NCBI GenBank assembly: GCA_938001915.1
Contig: CALLBD010000049.1
Coordinates: forward strand, 1 to 64,000
Source: an uncultured Caulobacterales bacterium
GTDB taxonomy: Bacteria > Pseudomonadota > Alphaproteobacteria > Caulobacterales > Maricaulaceae
Reading direction: 5' to 3'
DNA length: 64,000 bases
A program made the translations under genes and the position numbers. The notes under the pieces were generated by a model. The model searched no databases. It was not told the DNA's origin and was given only the letters and a program-made list of their open reading frames with translations. Each line of letters begins with the position of its first letter. Within the stretch, counting starts at the first letter, position 1. This document shows positions 36,262 through 45,981 of the stretch, piece after piece.

Positions 36262-37692
36262 CTAAGCGCCAGGGCCGCAGTCAATGCAGCGCAGCGGCGG
36301 GTTCGGCCCAAAGCCAAGGGCGTGATTAAGTTTGCGCAGAGCCGTTCGCACCCCCTCCTCCAGCACCGGATGATAGAATGGGTTCTGCAAGGCATCATCA
36401 ACACTCAATTCAGACTGAATAGTCCAAGCTAACAGATTGATGAGATGTTCAGCATGCGGTCCAATCATCTCTGCGCCTAGAATTTTACCAGTATCTTTCG
36501 CGGCATAAATTCGCAAAAGACCCTTATTGATACCCATAACCCGGGCGCGGCCTTGATCCTCATATGAGACCGCTCCAATTTCAAAGCCTATGCCGCTTTC
36601 AATAAGAGAAGCATAGGTCGCGCCGGCCATCCCGATTTGGGGATCCGAAAACACAACGCCGAGCGGCGTGCGACGTTTGCGGCGGTAGCTATGGGGGAAA
36701 CGAGCCGCATTTTCGCCAGCTATCCGGCCTTCATCGGCTGCCTCATGTAAGAGCGGAATATCGACATTGGCATCGCCTGCGATAAAAACATGGCTGTTAC
36801 CAATGCGCCCTGAAAGAGGGTCATAGATAGGCACGCCGCGTTCCGTTAATGGCAGTGTTGTATTCTCAAGGCCAATTTTATCCAGATTAGGGCGACGGCC
36901 AGTGGCCGCAATAAGATAGTCAAACTCTGCCCTATCCGCTGGATCATCCGACCATGACACAATAACTTTGTCGCCGTCACGAGACACTTTTGCATCTGCG
37001 TGCCAATGCGCAGGAAATTCTTCTTCAAATGTTTTAAGCGCGTAGCTGCGGACCTCAGGATCACTAATCGGGCCTACCAAATTGTCACGCCCAAAGAGAC
37101 GCACATCTACGCCGAGGCGGTGCAAAGATTGTCCCAGCTCTAATCCGATTACGCCGGCGCCAAAGACTGCAACGGCATCAGGCAGGTCGGTCCAATCAAA
37201 AACGTCATCATTCACAATCAGGCGATCGCCTGCGGCTTGGAACATCGGCGGAATGTTCGGACGAGACCCTGTTGCAATAACTATTGTTTTTGCTGTTATG
37301 CGCGTCCCATTACTAAGCTCTAATGTGTGGTCATCTACAAATTGTGCGTAATGTCGGATGAGGTCACCCTTTTCAAAGCCCTCAACAGCGTCTTTTACGA
37401 AGCCGACAAAGCGGTCGCGTTCACTTCGCACACGCGCCATGACAGCCACGCCGTCAATTTCAGGGGGCGCGGTGTTAACGCCAAATATACTGGCTTTGGA
37501 AACATGATGCGCGGCCTCTGCGGCGGCAATTAAAAGCTTGGACGGCATGCACCCAACGCGCGCGCATGTCGTCCCTAATGGGCCGCCGTCAATAAGGGCG
37601 ACCCGGTTTGTATATTTAGTGGCTTCGCGATATGCGGCCATGCCGCCTGTGCCCGCGCCCAAGATGGCAACATCATAATCAAAATCTGGCAT
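36262..37692 (-). CDS. Pyridine nucleotide-disulfide oxidoreductase (dihydrolipoamide dehydrogenase/mercuric reductase/RclA-type)
   Basis: AILGAGTGGMAAYREA, GTTCARVGCMPSKLLIAAAEAAH (CxxxxC), HPVLEEGVRTALRKL. Confidence 0.92.
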   Translation of the reverse strand: MPDFDYDVAILGAGTGGMAAYREATKYTNRVALIDGGPLGTTCARVGCMPSKLLIAAAEAAHHVSKASIFGVNTAPPEIDGVAVMARVRSERDRFVGFVKDAVEGFEKGDLIRHYAQFVDDHTLELSNGTRITAKTIVIATGSRPNIPPMFQAAGDRLIVNDDVFDWTDLPDAVAVFGAGVIGLELGQSLHRLGVDVRLFGRDNLVGPISDPEVRSYALKTFEEEFPAHWHADAKVSRDGDKVIVSWSDDPADRAEFDYLIAATGRRPNLDKIGLENTTLPLTERGVPIYDPLSGRIGNSHVFIAGDANVDIPLLHEAADEGRIAGENAARFPHSYRRKRRTPLGVVFSDPQIGMAGATYASLIESGIGFEIGAVSYEDQGRARVMGINKGLLRIYAAKDTGKILGAEMIGPHAEHLINLLAWTIQSELSVDDALQNPFYHPVLEEGVRTALRKLNHALGFGPNPPLRCIDCGPGA

Positions 37693-37715
37693 GGTCTCTC
37701 TCCCTTTAACTGACG

Positions 37716-37991
37716 TTAAGCAGCTTGCGACAAAAACGGGGCGAGCAAGGGATCAAGTCCGCCAGCCGCGTCAAGTTCCGCAAGGTCGGAACCACCGCCA
37801 ACATGGACGTCTCCGATAAAGATTTGCGGGACAGTATAGCGGCCCGAGCGCTTCACCATTTCGGCTGTCAGGGCGTCGTCATTTGTAATTTCGAATTCGG
37901 TGAATGATACGCCTTTTTGAGTGAGTAGCGCTTTGGCAGCCTTACAAAATGGGCAGTAGCCCTTGGTATATAATACGATAGATTTAGTCAT
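37716..37991 (-). CDS. grxC: Glutaredoxin 3
   Basis: YTKGYCPFCKAAKALL, TVPQIFIGDVHVGGGSDL. Confidence 0.95.
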   Translation of the reverse strand: MTKSIVLYTKGYCPFCKAAKALLTQKGVSFTEFEITNDDALTAEMVKRSGRYTVPQIFIGDVHVGGGSDLAELDAAGGLDPLLAPFLSQAA

Positions 37992-38013
37992 TTTGAGATC
38001 CTTTCAAGGGATT

Positions 38014-38130
38014 TTATAAAATGTCGAATGCAGCAAACATGAGTGAAAAACTGGACATTCGGGTGAGCCTTTCGACGTCGAGGAGATAATAATTCTTGGA
38101 CGTATGGAAATTGAGTTCTGAAAGAGTCAT
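38014..38130 (-). CDS. Small ORF (38 aa) MTLSELNFHTSKNYYLLDVERLTRMSSFSLMFAAFDIL
   Basis: Upstream AAGGA motif; sits between DM13 and glutaredoxin genes in same orientation. Confidence 0.45.
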   Translation of the reverse strand: MTLSELNFHTSKNYYLLDVERLTRMSSFSLMFAAFDIL

Positions 38131-38155
38131 TGTACTTTTCCTTGAGAAAACGCGT

Positions 38156-38614
38156 TTAAGCCGCGTTTAGTTTTGCGACGCCAAGCGGTACGGAGAATTT
38201 TTCACACCAAACATAGACTTCGGAAAACTGACCCGGTGTGAAACCCGCGGGGAGTTGGTAAACTTGACGGCCCGTCTTATTTTTTAGCGTCCCAAGTTTA
38301 TTGGCGACATTAAATGTCTCTCCGTTACCAAGCGCAACAACAGGGTCAGGCGCGCCGTCCAAAGAAAAGTCAGCTGCGAAGCTAAGCTGATACCCTGTCG
38401 ACGTTTTTTCCAATTTAACTTTGCCGGTCGTAATATGATCAGACCGGCCGTCAAAATCACCCGTTGACAAGACAGTGGTATTGTTCGCGACATATTCAAC
38501 GGCTGCGGAGGCCTTCCCTAAATCGACAGCGTCTGATTGAGACGTTGTAAAAGCGTGAGCCGTAAAGGCCAAGGTTGTTACACCGAGAAACGCTAGTGAT
38601 ATTTTCTTCAACAT
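38156..38614 (-). CDS. Secreted DM13-domain protein
   Basis: Signal peptide; STGDFDGRSDHITTGKVKL...LGTLKNKTGRQVYQLPAGFTPGQFSEVYVWCEKFSVPLGVAKL resembles DM13. Confidence 0.78.
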   Translation of the reverse strand: MLKKISLAFLGVTTLAFTAHAFTTSQSDAVDLGKASAAVEYVANNTTVLSTGDFDGRSDHITTGKVKLEKTSTGYQLSFAADFSLDGAPDPVVALGNGETFNVANKLGTLKNKTGRQVYQLPAGFTPGQFSEVYVWCEKFSVPLGVAKLNAA

Positions 38615-38631
38615 TTTAAGTATCCTTTTTT

Positions 38632-38647
38632 ATGACCGTTTGGTCAA
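38632..38647. promoter_or_regulatory. Operator-like palindrome S5 ATGACCGTTTGGTCAA
   Basis: Same consensus; 18 bp upstream of DM13 gene start. Confidence 0.65.
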
Positions 38648-38701
38648 TTACAATTTAAAAATAAGAGGCGTCACCCGCCTTCAAAATCCACATAGGAATA
38701 A

Positions 38702-38717
38702 TAAACCATTTGGTCAA
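38702..38717. promoter_or_regulatory. Operator-like palindrome S6 TAAACCATTTGGTCAA
   Basis: Same consensus; 70 bp from S5. Confidence 0.65.
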
Positions 38718-38937
38718 GAATAAACCTATCACAGTTTCGTGAACGCCAATTTGTGCTCTCTAAAATTCTCAGTCTGGTCTGTCCCTAATGCGCGTTCCAA
38801 ACCTTTTTCGCACTGCACGCCACATAACGCCTATGATAAAACCAAAATCGGGTAAGGACGCCTATCGTCTGAAAGGCTGAGTTGAGTGTAGATATTGTTG
38901 CGGCTGGTTCTAATTATGCTTTGTAGAGCGGGGAATT

Positions 38938-40164
38938 ATGTCTTCTCAAACTGTCTTAATTATTGGCGCCAGTCACGCTGGCGCGCAATGCGCTATCAGT
39001 CTGCGTCAAAGTGGCTTTGACGGCGACATCACACTCATCGGTGATGAGACTGAGATTCCCTATCATCGCCCGCCTTTATCCAAGGGCTTTCTGTCTGGTT
39101 CGCAAGCGACAGAAGAGCTGTCTCTTAGACCCGCCAGTGTATATGAGAATGCGAACATCACGCTAAAGCTTGGTACGCGCGTTGTGAAAATTAACCGCGC
39201 CAAAAAGACCATCACTACGGATAAAAATGAAACCCTTCCCTATTCTCGCTTGATTTTAGCCACGGGGGCGCGGGTGCGTAAGCTTCCTATTCTTGGTGCT
39301 GAGAAAGCGCGCGTTTTTTACCTACGTGACGCCGTTGATGTGCGTAAGATCAAAGACACACTGCCCGAAACCAAACGGGCCGTCATTATCGGCGGGGGTT
39401 ACATTGGTCTGGAAACAGCGGCGTCTCTGCGTAAGTTAGGAATACAAGTCACTGTGCTTGAGGCCATGCACCGTATCCTACAGCGCGTAACAGCGCCAAT
39501 CATGTCCGATTTTTACCGCCGTATTCACACAGAAGAAGAGGTCAATATTGTCGAGGGTGAAAGTGCTAACCGCATCACCGAAGCGTCAGAACAGCTGATA
39601 GTAAATACAAAATCAGGGGCGCATTATGAGGCCGATATCGTTATCATTGGCATCGGCGTAATCCCAAACACGGAGCTGGCCAAGGACGCGGGGCTTGAGG
39701 TTGAAAACGGCATTGTAATTAATGAATTTTGCCAGACGCTAGATAAAAATATCTACGCCATCGGTGATGTCACCTGGCATCATAACCCGATCTACGACGT
39801 GCATCTTCGACTTGAGAGCGTCCCTAATGCGACAGAACAGGCAAAGACCGCCGCGCTTCATATTAACGGGGCAGAAAAGCCGTATAAAAGCTTGCCATAT
39901 TTTTGGTCGGACCAATTTGACCTTAAACTACAAATAGCGGGCTTGTCAGAGGGCTATGATGACATCATCATCCGCGGTGATAAGGATAAGGGTCGCAGCT
40001 TTTCCGCCTTTTACTTCAAGGGCACGACGTTCATCGCCGTTGATGCCGTCAATGACCCCAGGGCTTTTATGTTCGCGAAAACGGTCCTCAACAAAGGCCA
40101 AAATCTCGACAAGACGGCCTTGGCAAACCTTGAGACTGAGCTGAGGTCTACAGTTCTGACCTAG
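38938..40164 (+). CDS. FAD-dependent ferredoxin/rubredoxin reductase-type oxidoreductase
   Basis: VLIIGASHAGAQCAISLRQSGFDGDITLIGDE, PYHRPPLSKGFL, IYAIGDVTWHHNP. Confidence 0.93.
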   Translation: MSSQTVLIIGASHAGAQCAISLRQSGFDGDITLIGDETEIPYHRPPLSKGFLSGSQATEELSLRPASVYENANITLKLGTRVVKINRAKKTITTDKNETLPYSRLILATGARVRKLPILGAEKARVFYLRDAVDVRKIKDTLPETKRAVIIGGGYIGLETAASLRKLGIQVTVLEAMHRILQRVTAPIMSDFYRRIHTEEEVNIVEGESANRITEASEQLIVNTKSGAHYEADIVIIGIGVIPNTELAKDAGLEVENGIVINEFCQTLDKNIYAIGDVTWHHNPIYDVHLRLESVPNATEQAKTAALHINGAEKPYKSLPYFWSDQFDLKLQIAGLSEGYDDIIIRGDKDKGRSFSAFYFKGTTFIAVDAVNDPRAFMFAKTVLNKGQNLDKTALANLETELRSTVLT

Positions 40165-40186
40165 GGCCAGTAAAAACAAGTTCATT

Positions 40187-40215
40187 CAGACAACCGCTTT
40201 TCGAAGGCGGCTGTC
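40187..40215 (+). terminator. Hairpin ACAACCGC...GCGGCTGT downstream of the 38938 gene
   Basis: Read directly; weak U-tract. Confidence 0.4.
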
Positions 40216-40320
40216 CTATAAATAGTGCGCTTTTGCTGGCAGCGGGTCTGATATATTCAAAGGCCTAAAAAAGGCGAGGCCCCAGATTACCTCTCTCTTT
40301 CACCCTTACCTCTTTCCTGC

Positions 40321-40881
40321 CTAATTTGATTGCGGAATTAGGAACGGGATTGGCGCTTGTTTATACCCGATATAGAGGGGGTGTTTCGGATTGCCAGAGG
40401 CATTCATCTTGAGCGCCTTCACATCTGCATTATTCCGTCTGAGGATATCGACGACCTCTTGTGCGCGGTTATTATGGCCGCCGTGATTACCCCACGCGCC
40501 TATCGCCAAAGTCGCGCGGCTCTTTCTTGCAAAATCCGCAATCCAAATGTCATTATCTGGCCCCACGGGGTCGACTTGCGCCTTCATGTCTTCTGGGTCC
40601 GTAGCCCGAAACGCAAAGACATTATAGACCTCAACGCCCCCATATCCCCACATGCGCGCGCGCCGCTCGCATCGTTCCACGGTCGGGTCATTTTGCGTCT
40701 CGTCCGCCGTACTGGGATTAAGCATCAACCAAAGCAAGTTCGGCTTTGTCTCGTCCCAAACTTGAGTCAAATGATAGCGCCATTTCCGGCAAGGCGAAAA
40801 CACGGCGGAACGTTTTTCCCCCGCGTCCCACCTAGAGCTTGAGGAATTTTTTGGCGGTTTGAAGGATCTAGGCATAGGCAT
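40321..40881 (-). CDS. DUF1643 domain-containing protein
   Basis: LLWLMLNPSTADETQNDPTVERCERRARMWGYGGVEVYNVFAFRATDPEDMK. Confidence 0.9.
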   Translation of the reverse strand: MPMPRSFKPPKNSSSSRWDAGEKRSAVFSPCRKWRYHLTQVWDETKPNLLWLMLNPSTADETQNDPTVERCERRARMWGYGGVEVYNVFAFRATDPEDMKAQVDPVGPDNDIWIADFARKSRATLAIGAWGNHGGHNNRAQEVVDILRRNNADVKALKMNASGNPKHPLYIGYKQAPIPFLIPQSN

Positions 40882-40940
40882 GTCTATCCCACAAAGACCT
40901 GGGGCCTGAACAGCCCCCTTAAGAAAAACAACATGAGCGC

Positions 40941-41399
40941 CTAAGGATAATAGCGGCTAATCGTGTCCACGATGCAAGCGGGTTTTTCTTCGCCTTCAAT
41001 CTCGATTGTCACGCGTAAGGTAGATTGATATCCGCCCGTCACTTCTTTGATCTCAAGGAACTCGCCGTGACCACGCACCCGCGCACCTGACTTTACGGGA
41101 TTGAGAAAGCGGACCCTATCCGTCCCATAATTTATGCCCATTTTCAGGCCCTTAACCTCTAAAATCTCAGGCATGAGTTTTGCCGCGAGCGATAGCGTTA
41201 GATAGCCATGCGCAATTGTCGCGCCAAACGGTCCTGCTTTCGCCCGCGCCTCATCAATATGAATCCATTGATAATCCCCTGTCGCCTCAGCGAATGTATT
41301 TATTCGCTTTTGCGTAATTTCCATCCAAGCGCTCGGCCCAATTTTTAAACCCTCTTTCCCGAGAAGGTCCTTCGGTGCGTCGATTATGGTAAGGGTCAT
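40941..41399 (-). CDS. MaoC-family (R)-specific enoyl-CoA hydratase
   Basis: ITQKRINTFAEATGDYQWIHIDEARAKAGPFGATIAHGYLTLSL; MTLTII start preferred over ORF start. Confidence 0.92.
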   Translation of the reverse strand: MTLTIIDAPKDLLGKEGLKIGPSAWMEITQKRINTFAEATGDYQWIHIDEARAKAGPFGATIAHGYLTLSLAAKLMPEILEVKGLKMGINYGTDRVRFLNPVKSGARVRGHGEFLEIKEVTGGYQSTLRVTIEIEGEEKPACIVDTISRYYP

Positions 41400-42046
41400 A
41401 TGTGGCTCTTGTGGCTCTCTGGTGTTTCTGCCAATCATCTTATGTAGAAAAAGAGGGAGTACAAGAGGCGGCAGCAACGACATTTAATAGAGGATATTCG
41501 CACGGCCAGAAATCATTAGGGGTACGGCCTCGATAAAAGCTCGAAGGTTTTACCTCTGACGTAAACACACCCACCCTGACCTAAAACCCGCCCCCCGCGT
41601 AATTTCAAAACTTAATCCTCATTTCGCGGCGGTAACGTTCAATAAAATAGTTTCGAATTTCAACCGCTTATAATTTTTTTAAAAAGATGCGTCCTCACTT
41701 TGGGTTTTCGGGGGCATATTTACCTTGTCTTCTTTCAACGGGCGGCCATGTGCACGTTGGCTTGGCTGGAAAGAAGCGGCGCTTGTCGTTGGACGAAACT
41801 TGGTAACGCTTGTGGAGTTGGGCGGCCTGGTGAGAGCTGATTATCCCTCGACTGGATAGTTCGGCCATTAGAGCAAAAAGGCGTCGCTGCGTGGGGCTTT
41901 CTGGCACTTAGTGCATTTCCTGATGAACGGGAATTGCACGAGCTGGGAAGGCTCGAAGCATTCGCATTCGCAACTCGCATTCGCATGAGCCTGACCACCC
42001 ACGCAGACACCCCGTATCACTCGATACAAACAAATTAAAAAATACA

Positions 42047-42074
42047 AAAGCCCCACCCAAATGAGGCGGGCTTT
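42047..42074 (-). terminator. Terminator-like hairpin pointing along the minus strand
   Basis: AAAGCCC...GGGCTTT with T-rich tract on minus strand; no confident minus-strand gene upstream. Confidence 0.45.
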
Positions 42075-42158
42075 GAGGAACCGACCCCCCGAAAATGGGC
42101 CCGCGAAAGTGATGTGCGGCAAAGAGTCTGGCCATAGCCACGGCGCAGCGTTGCCTCT

Positions 42159-44522
42159 ATGTTCTGCTGGTCTATGCCTGATTCTTTCACACCTGCGCCG
42201 CCGCGCCCTACGGGGCGGTCGATTTCCCAGATGGCTATGCCGTCTGCGCCCAATGCTGCGGGGGCATTAGACTATTTAGACGGGCTGAACCCCGAACAGA
42301 AAGACGCGGTTGTCAGTACAGAAGGCCCGCTCCTTGTTTTGGCGGGGGCTGGCACGGGGAAAACCCGCGTTCTGACTTGCCGTCTCGCGCATATTTTGAC
42401 GAATGGCCTCGCCTATCCGTCGCAAATTCTCTCTGTAACCTTCACCAATAAGGCCGCGCGGGAGATGCGCCACCGCGTCTCAGATTTACTGGGGCAAACC
42501 ACCGAGGGCCTGCCATGGCTCGGCACATTCCACTCCATTGCCGCGAAAATCTTGCGTATTCATGCCGAACTTGTGGGGCTAAAATCAAACTTCACCATCC
42601 TCGACACGGATGATCAAATCCGCCTACTCAAGCAAATCATCAAAGCCGAAAATATAGATGATAAGAAATGGACCGCCCGCTATATGGCGTCGCTCATTGA
42701 TAGCTGGAAGAACAAAGGCCTGACGCCCGACAAACTCAATACGGGCCAAAAATATATGTTCGCCGAGGGCAAAGGGCAGCTGATTTATAAGACCTATCAA
42801 GCGCGGTTAAAGGTTTTAAACGCCGCCGATTTCGGGGATTTGCTCCTGCATAATCTCACGATATTCCAGAATAATTCCGATGTGCTGGCACGCTATCACA
42901 GTAAGTTTCGCTATATTCTGGTGGACGAGTATCAGGACACGAATGTCGCCCAATATCTCTGGCTACGCCTCCTCGCACAGGGCTCGAATAATGTCTGTGT
43001 CGTGGGCGATGATGACCAATCTATCTATGGCTGGCGCGGGGCTGAAGTAGATAATATTCTGCGTTTTGAAGCAGATTTCAAAGGCGCCAAAGTCGTCCGC
43101 CTCGAGCGCAATTACCGCTCCACGGAACATATTCTCGCCGCCGCCTCTGGCCTGATTGCGGCCAATCAAGACCGTCTCGGCAAGACGCTATGGACCGAAG
43201 ATGAAGGCGGACACAAAGTCAGCGTCACGGGGGTTTGGGACGCTCCCGCCGAAGCGCGCATCATCAGTACAGACATTGAGAACTGGCGCTCCAAGGGGCG
43301 CAAATATTCAGAGGTCGCAATCCTCGTGCGCGGCTCGCGGCAGATGCGCAGTTTCGAAGAGCGTTTCATTCAGATTGGCCTGCCCTATAAGGTTATCGGC
43401 GGCCCGCGCTTCTTCGAACGTCAAGAAATCCGCGATGCCCATGCCTACCTTCGGCTTCTTGTGAATGATACGGATGACCTTGCCTTTGAACGTATCGTCA
43501 ACACGCCCAAGCGCGGGATTGGCGCGACCACAGTGCAGAAGCTGCAACGCGCCGCTCGCGCCATGCAAATCTCTATTGAAGCCGCCACGCGGGAACTGGT
43601 CAAGACAGATGAAATTCGCGGCAAAGCGCGCTCCTCTCTGCGTGCCTTTTGCCTCGACCTAGACCGCTGGCGCGCGCGCATGGGCGAAATAAAACATACA
43701 GAGCTGGCCGAACAAGTGCTAGACGAGTCGGGCTACACGCAAATGTGGCGCGATAATAAGGACGCGAAATCCGCGGGCCGTTTAGAGAACCTCAAAGAAC
43801 TCATTCAAGCCATGAATGAGTTCGACACCTTGCCCGCCTATTTGGAACACATCAGCCTGGTGATGGATGTCGACACCTCAGGCGGATTTCAGGATGACCA
43901 AGTCTCGCTCATGACCTTGCACTCTGCCAAGGGTCTTGAATTCCCGCTCGTCTTTTTACCGGGCTGGGAGGAAGGCATGTTCCCCTCCCAGAAATCTATG
44001 GACGAAAGCGGCATGGCGGGCCTAGAGGAAGAACGCCGCCTCGCCTATGTTGGCATCACCCGCGCCCGAGAAGTCGCGAAGATTTATTTCGCCGCTAACC
44101 GCCAAATTTATGGCAGCTGGCAATCCTCGCTGCCGTCGCGTTTCATCGATGAGCTTCCGCCCAATCATGTCGAAGCCAGCTCAGACTCTGGCCTACATGA
44201 TAGCGGCGGCGTGGCGGAGCGTGTGGCGAATAATTTCTCGCGCAGCTTTAATGCCGCTCAATCCAGCCGCGTCTCCCCCGGCTGGCAGAGGTTTCAACAG
44301 AATAAAAATAAGAGCTATGGCAGCGCGCCGAAACAAATTGAAGGCCGGGCCACGCGCCGCCCAGCCAAACCAAAGACATCTGAATATAAGACGGGTGACC
44401 GCGTCTTTCATCAGAAATTTGGCTATGGTGATGTGATGGAGGCCGACGGCACAAAATTGACGGTTGAATTTGACAAAGCCGGAGAGAAGAAAGTCTTGGA
44501 CGGTTTTGTCGATCGGGCTTAG
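42159..44522 (+). CDS. uvrD: ATP-dependent DNA helicase UvrD/PcrA (start may be 42231)
   Basis: LNPEQKDAVVSTEGPLLVLAGAGTGKTRVLTCRLAHIL, VDEYQDTNVAQYLWL, VGDDDQSIYGWRGAE, TLHSAKGLEFPLVFLPGWEEGMFP. Confidence 0.95.
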   Translation: MFCWSMPDSFTPAPPRPTGRSISQMAMPSAPNAAGALDYLDGLNPEQKDAVVSTEGPLLVLAGAGTGKTRVLTCRLAHILTNGLAYPSQILSVTFTNKAAREMRHRVSDLLGQTTEGLPWLGTFHSIAAKILRIHAELVGLKSNFTILDTDDQIRLLKQIIKAENIDDKKWTARYMASLIDSWKNKGLTPDKLNTGQKYMFAEGKGQLIYKTYQARLKVLNAADFGDLLLHNLTIFQNNSDVLARYHSKFRYILVDEYQDTNVAQYLWLRLLAQGSNNVCVVGDDDQSIYGWRGAEVDNILRFEADFKGAKVVRLERNYRSTEHILAAASGLIAANQDRLGKTLWTEDEGGHKVSVTGVWDAPAEARIISTDIENWRSKGRKYSEVAILVRGSRQMRSFEERFIQIGLPYKVIGGPRFFERQEIRDAHAYLRLLVNDTDDLAFERIVNTPKRGIGATTVQKLQRAARAMQISIEAATRELVKTDEIRGKARSSLRAFCLDLDRWRARMGEIKHTELAEQVLDESGYTQMWRDNKDAKSAGRLENLKELIQAMNEFDTLPAYLEHISLVMDVDTSGGFQDDQVSLMTLHSAKGLEFPLVFLPGWEEGMFPSQKSMDESGMAGLEEERRLAYVGITRAREVAKIYFAANRQIYGSWQSSLPSRFIDELPPNHVEASSDSGLHDSGGVAERVANNFSRSFNAAQSSRVSPGWQRFQQNKNKSYGSAPKQIEGRATRRPAKPKTSEYKTGDRVFHQKFGYGDVMEADGTKLTVEFDKAGEKKVLDGFVDRA

Positions 44523-44532
44523 AAGGTAATTT

Positions 44533-45981
44533 ATGATGCGAATTTTCAGCCTTTTTGTCTTAGCCTTCTTCCTATCGGGCTGCGCCACGAACAGCTTTGA
44601 GGTGTTGGACATCAACGCCTTGTCTTCCGATAAGGACAATAATGGCTCGTTCAAAGGCCTGGAACGCATTGCAGAAACAGCGCCCGATAGTCGCCGAAAT
44701 GTCCGGGTCAACATCATCTATCTGCACGGCATTGGGTATATTGAAAACCCAGAAGATGCCCCGCTCGCCAACGCATTTATCTCTGGCGTTGCAGACGCCT
44801 ATAATGGAACGGTTGAAGAAAAAGCTGTCGCCAGCCGCTGCGGGCGAGATGACGAAAATGAAGATGTTAAAATATACAACTCCATTCAAATCACTGATAC
44901 GAAAACGCGGCAATATAAAACCACGTTGCCGGGCTCGACTTTGCGCCTCACGGATTTGGCCTGTATGGACCGGCAGACCCTCAAGGTCGACGGCAATATT
45001 GAATATGTCATATACCGCGTCTTCTGGGATGATATTTTCTGGGAAAGCTTACAGGCTGCACATGTCGGACAAGATGCCCGTGGGAAGGAGAGCCAAGGCG
45101 TTCTCGCCTCGCTCCGCCGTAAGTATAATGGCCAGCTTAAAGACAAGCTGGTAAATTACGGATTTTCCGATGCGGTGCTCTATCTCGGTCCCGCAGGCGA
45201 GCAGATTCGAAACGCCGTCCGCGGCGCCATGTGTAGCGCCGCCCTTGATGCGTCAGGATTTGGCTTTGAGGAACAGGGGGCAAGCGTTAATCACTTGGAT
45301 ATTTGTCAAATTGCCGCCCTGAAGGACCTGGAAACAGACCCCTTTGCCTTCGTCACGGAAAGCCTAGGGTCCAAGATTGCCTTCGATATTATGCGCGACG
45401 CCATGACGGATGGGCGTAAGAATATTTATGATGAGATGATTAAAGGCACGCAATTCTTCATGTTGGCTAATCAGGTACCTCTCCTGAGCCTGTCGGATAT
45501 TTCCGAAACCGACCGAGTCATCCCGGAGCCCTACACACGCGAAGAACGTCCAACCATTATCGCCATGTCAGAGATCAATGATTTTCTGACCTATGAGTTG
45601 GTGCCATTTTACCGCAACCTCCTCGCCACAAGTTTCCGCGAGGAAGAAGGCACATTTGATATGATGAGCGAGTCAGAGAGAAATCGGCTGATTGATATCT
45701 TGGGCTTTAATATAATCGACATGCGAGTCGAATTCTCCCCGCAAGTCTTCCCTTTTGTCGGCGGGTTCGTTGACCCGCTCTTCGCCCATAATGGGCATGT
45801 GAAACAGCCAGAGATTATTGCCTATATGCTCTGCGGGGCCAAAAGCGGGCAACTTAACGTGGATGGGTGTAGAGGCCTTAGCAGCGGGGCTTTGCAAGGT
45901 AAAAATCTGCGTAGAAAGATAAGAGAAGATGCGCCTCTCCCGCCCCTTAAAGGCGAAGCCGCCGCACGAAACGCCAAGTGA
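44533..45981 (+). CDS. Lipoprotein, putative alpha/beta-hydrolase-like
   Basis: Lipobox FFLSGCAT; NIIYLHGIGYIENPED and AFVTESLGSKIAFDIM reminiscent of HG and nucleophile elbow motifs. Confidence 0.6.
   Translation: MMRIFSLFVLAFFLSGCATNSFEVLDINALSSDKDNNGSFKGLERIAETAPDSRRNVRVNIIYLHGIGYIENPEDAPLANAFISGVADAYNGTVEEKAVASRCGRDDENEDVKIYNSIQITDTKTRQYKTTLPGSTLRLTDLACMDRQTLKVDGNIEYVIYRVFWDDIFWESLQAAHVGQDARGKESQGVLASLRRKYNGQLKDKLVNYGFSDAVLYLGPAGEQIRNAVRGAMCSAALDASGFGFEEQGASVNHLDICQIAALKDLETDPFAFVTESLGSKIAFDIMRDAMTDGRKNIYDEMIKGTQFFMLANQVPLLSLSDISETDRVIPEPYTREERPTIIAMSEINDFLTYELVPFYRNLLATSFREEEGTFDMMSESERNRLIDILGFNIIDMRVEFSPQVFPFVGGFVDPLFAHNGHVKQPEIIAYMLCGAKSGQLNVDGCRGLSSGALQGKNLRRKIREDAPLPPLKGEAAARNAK

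Noticed and set aside
41958-41987. GCATTCGCATTCGCAACTCGCATTCGCAT microrepeat as CRISPR-like or VNTR
   Set aside because: Only a few 6-nt units, no spacer structure; at most a small slippage tract
41695-42253. Several overlapping minus-strand ORFs (41695, 41735, 41868, 41908, 42035)
   Set aside because: Mutually overlapping, no recognisable family or RBS; not confident as genes although the region is flagged as a possible RNA locus
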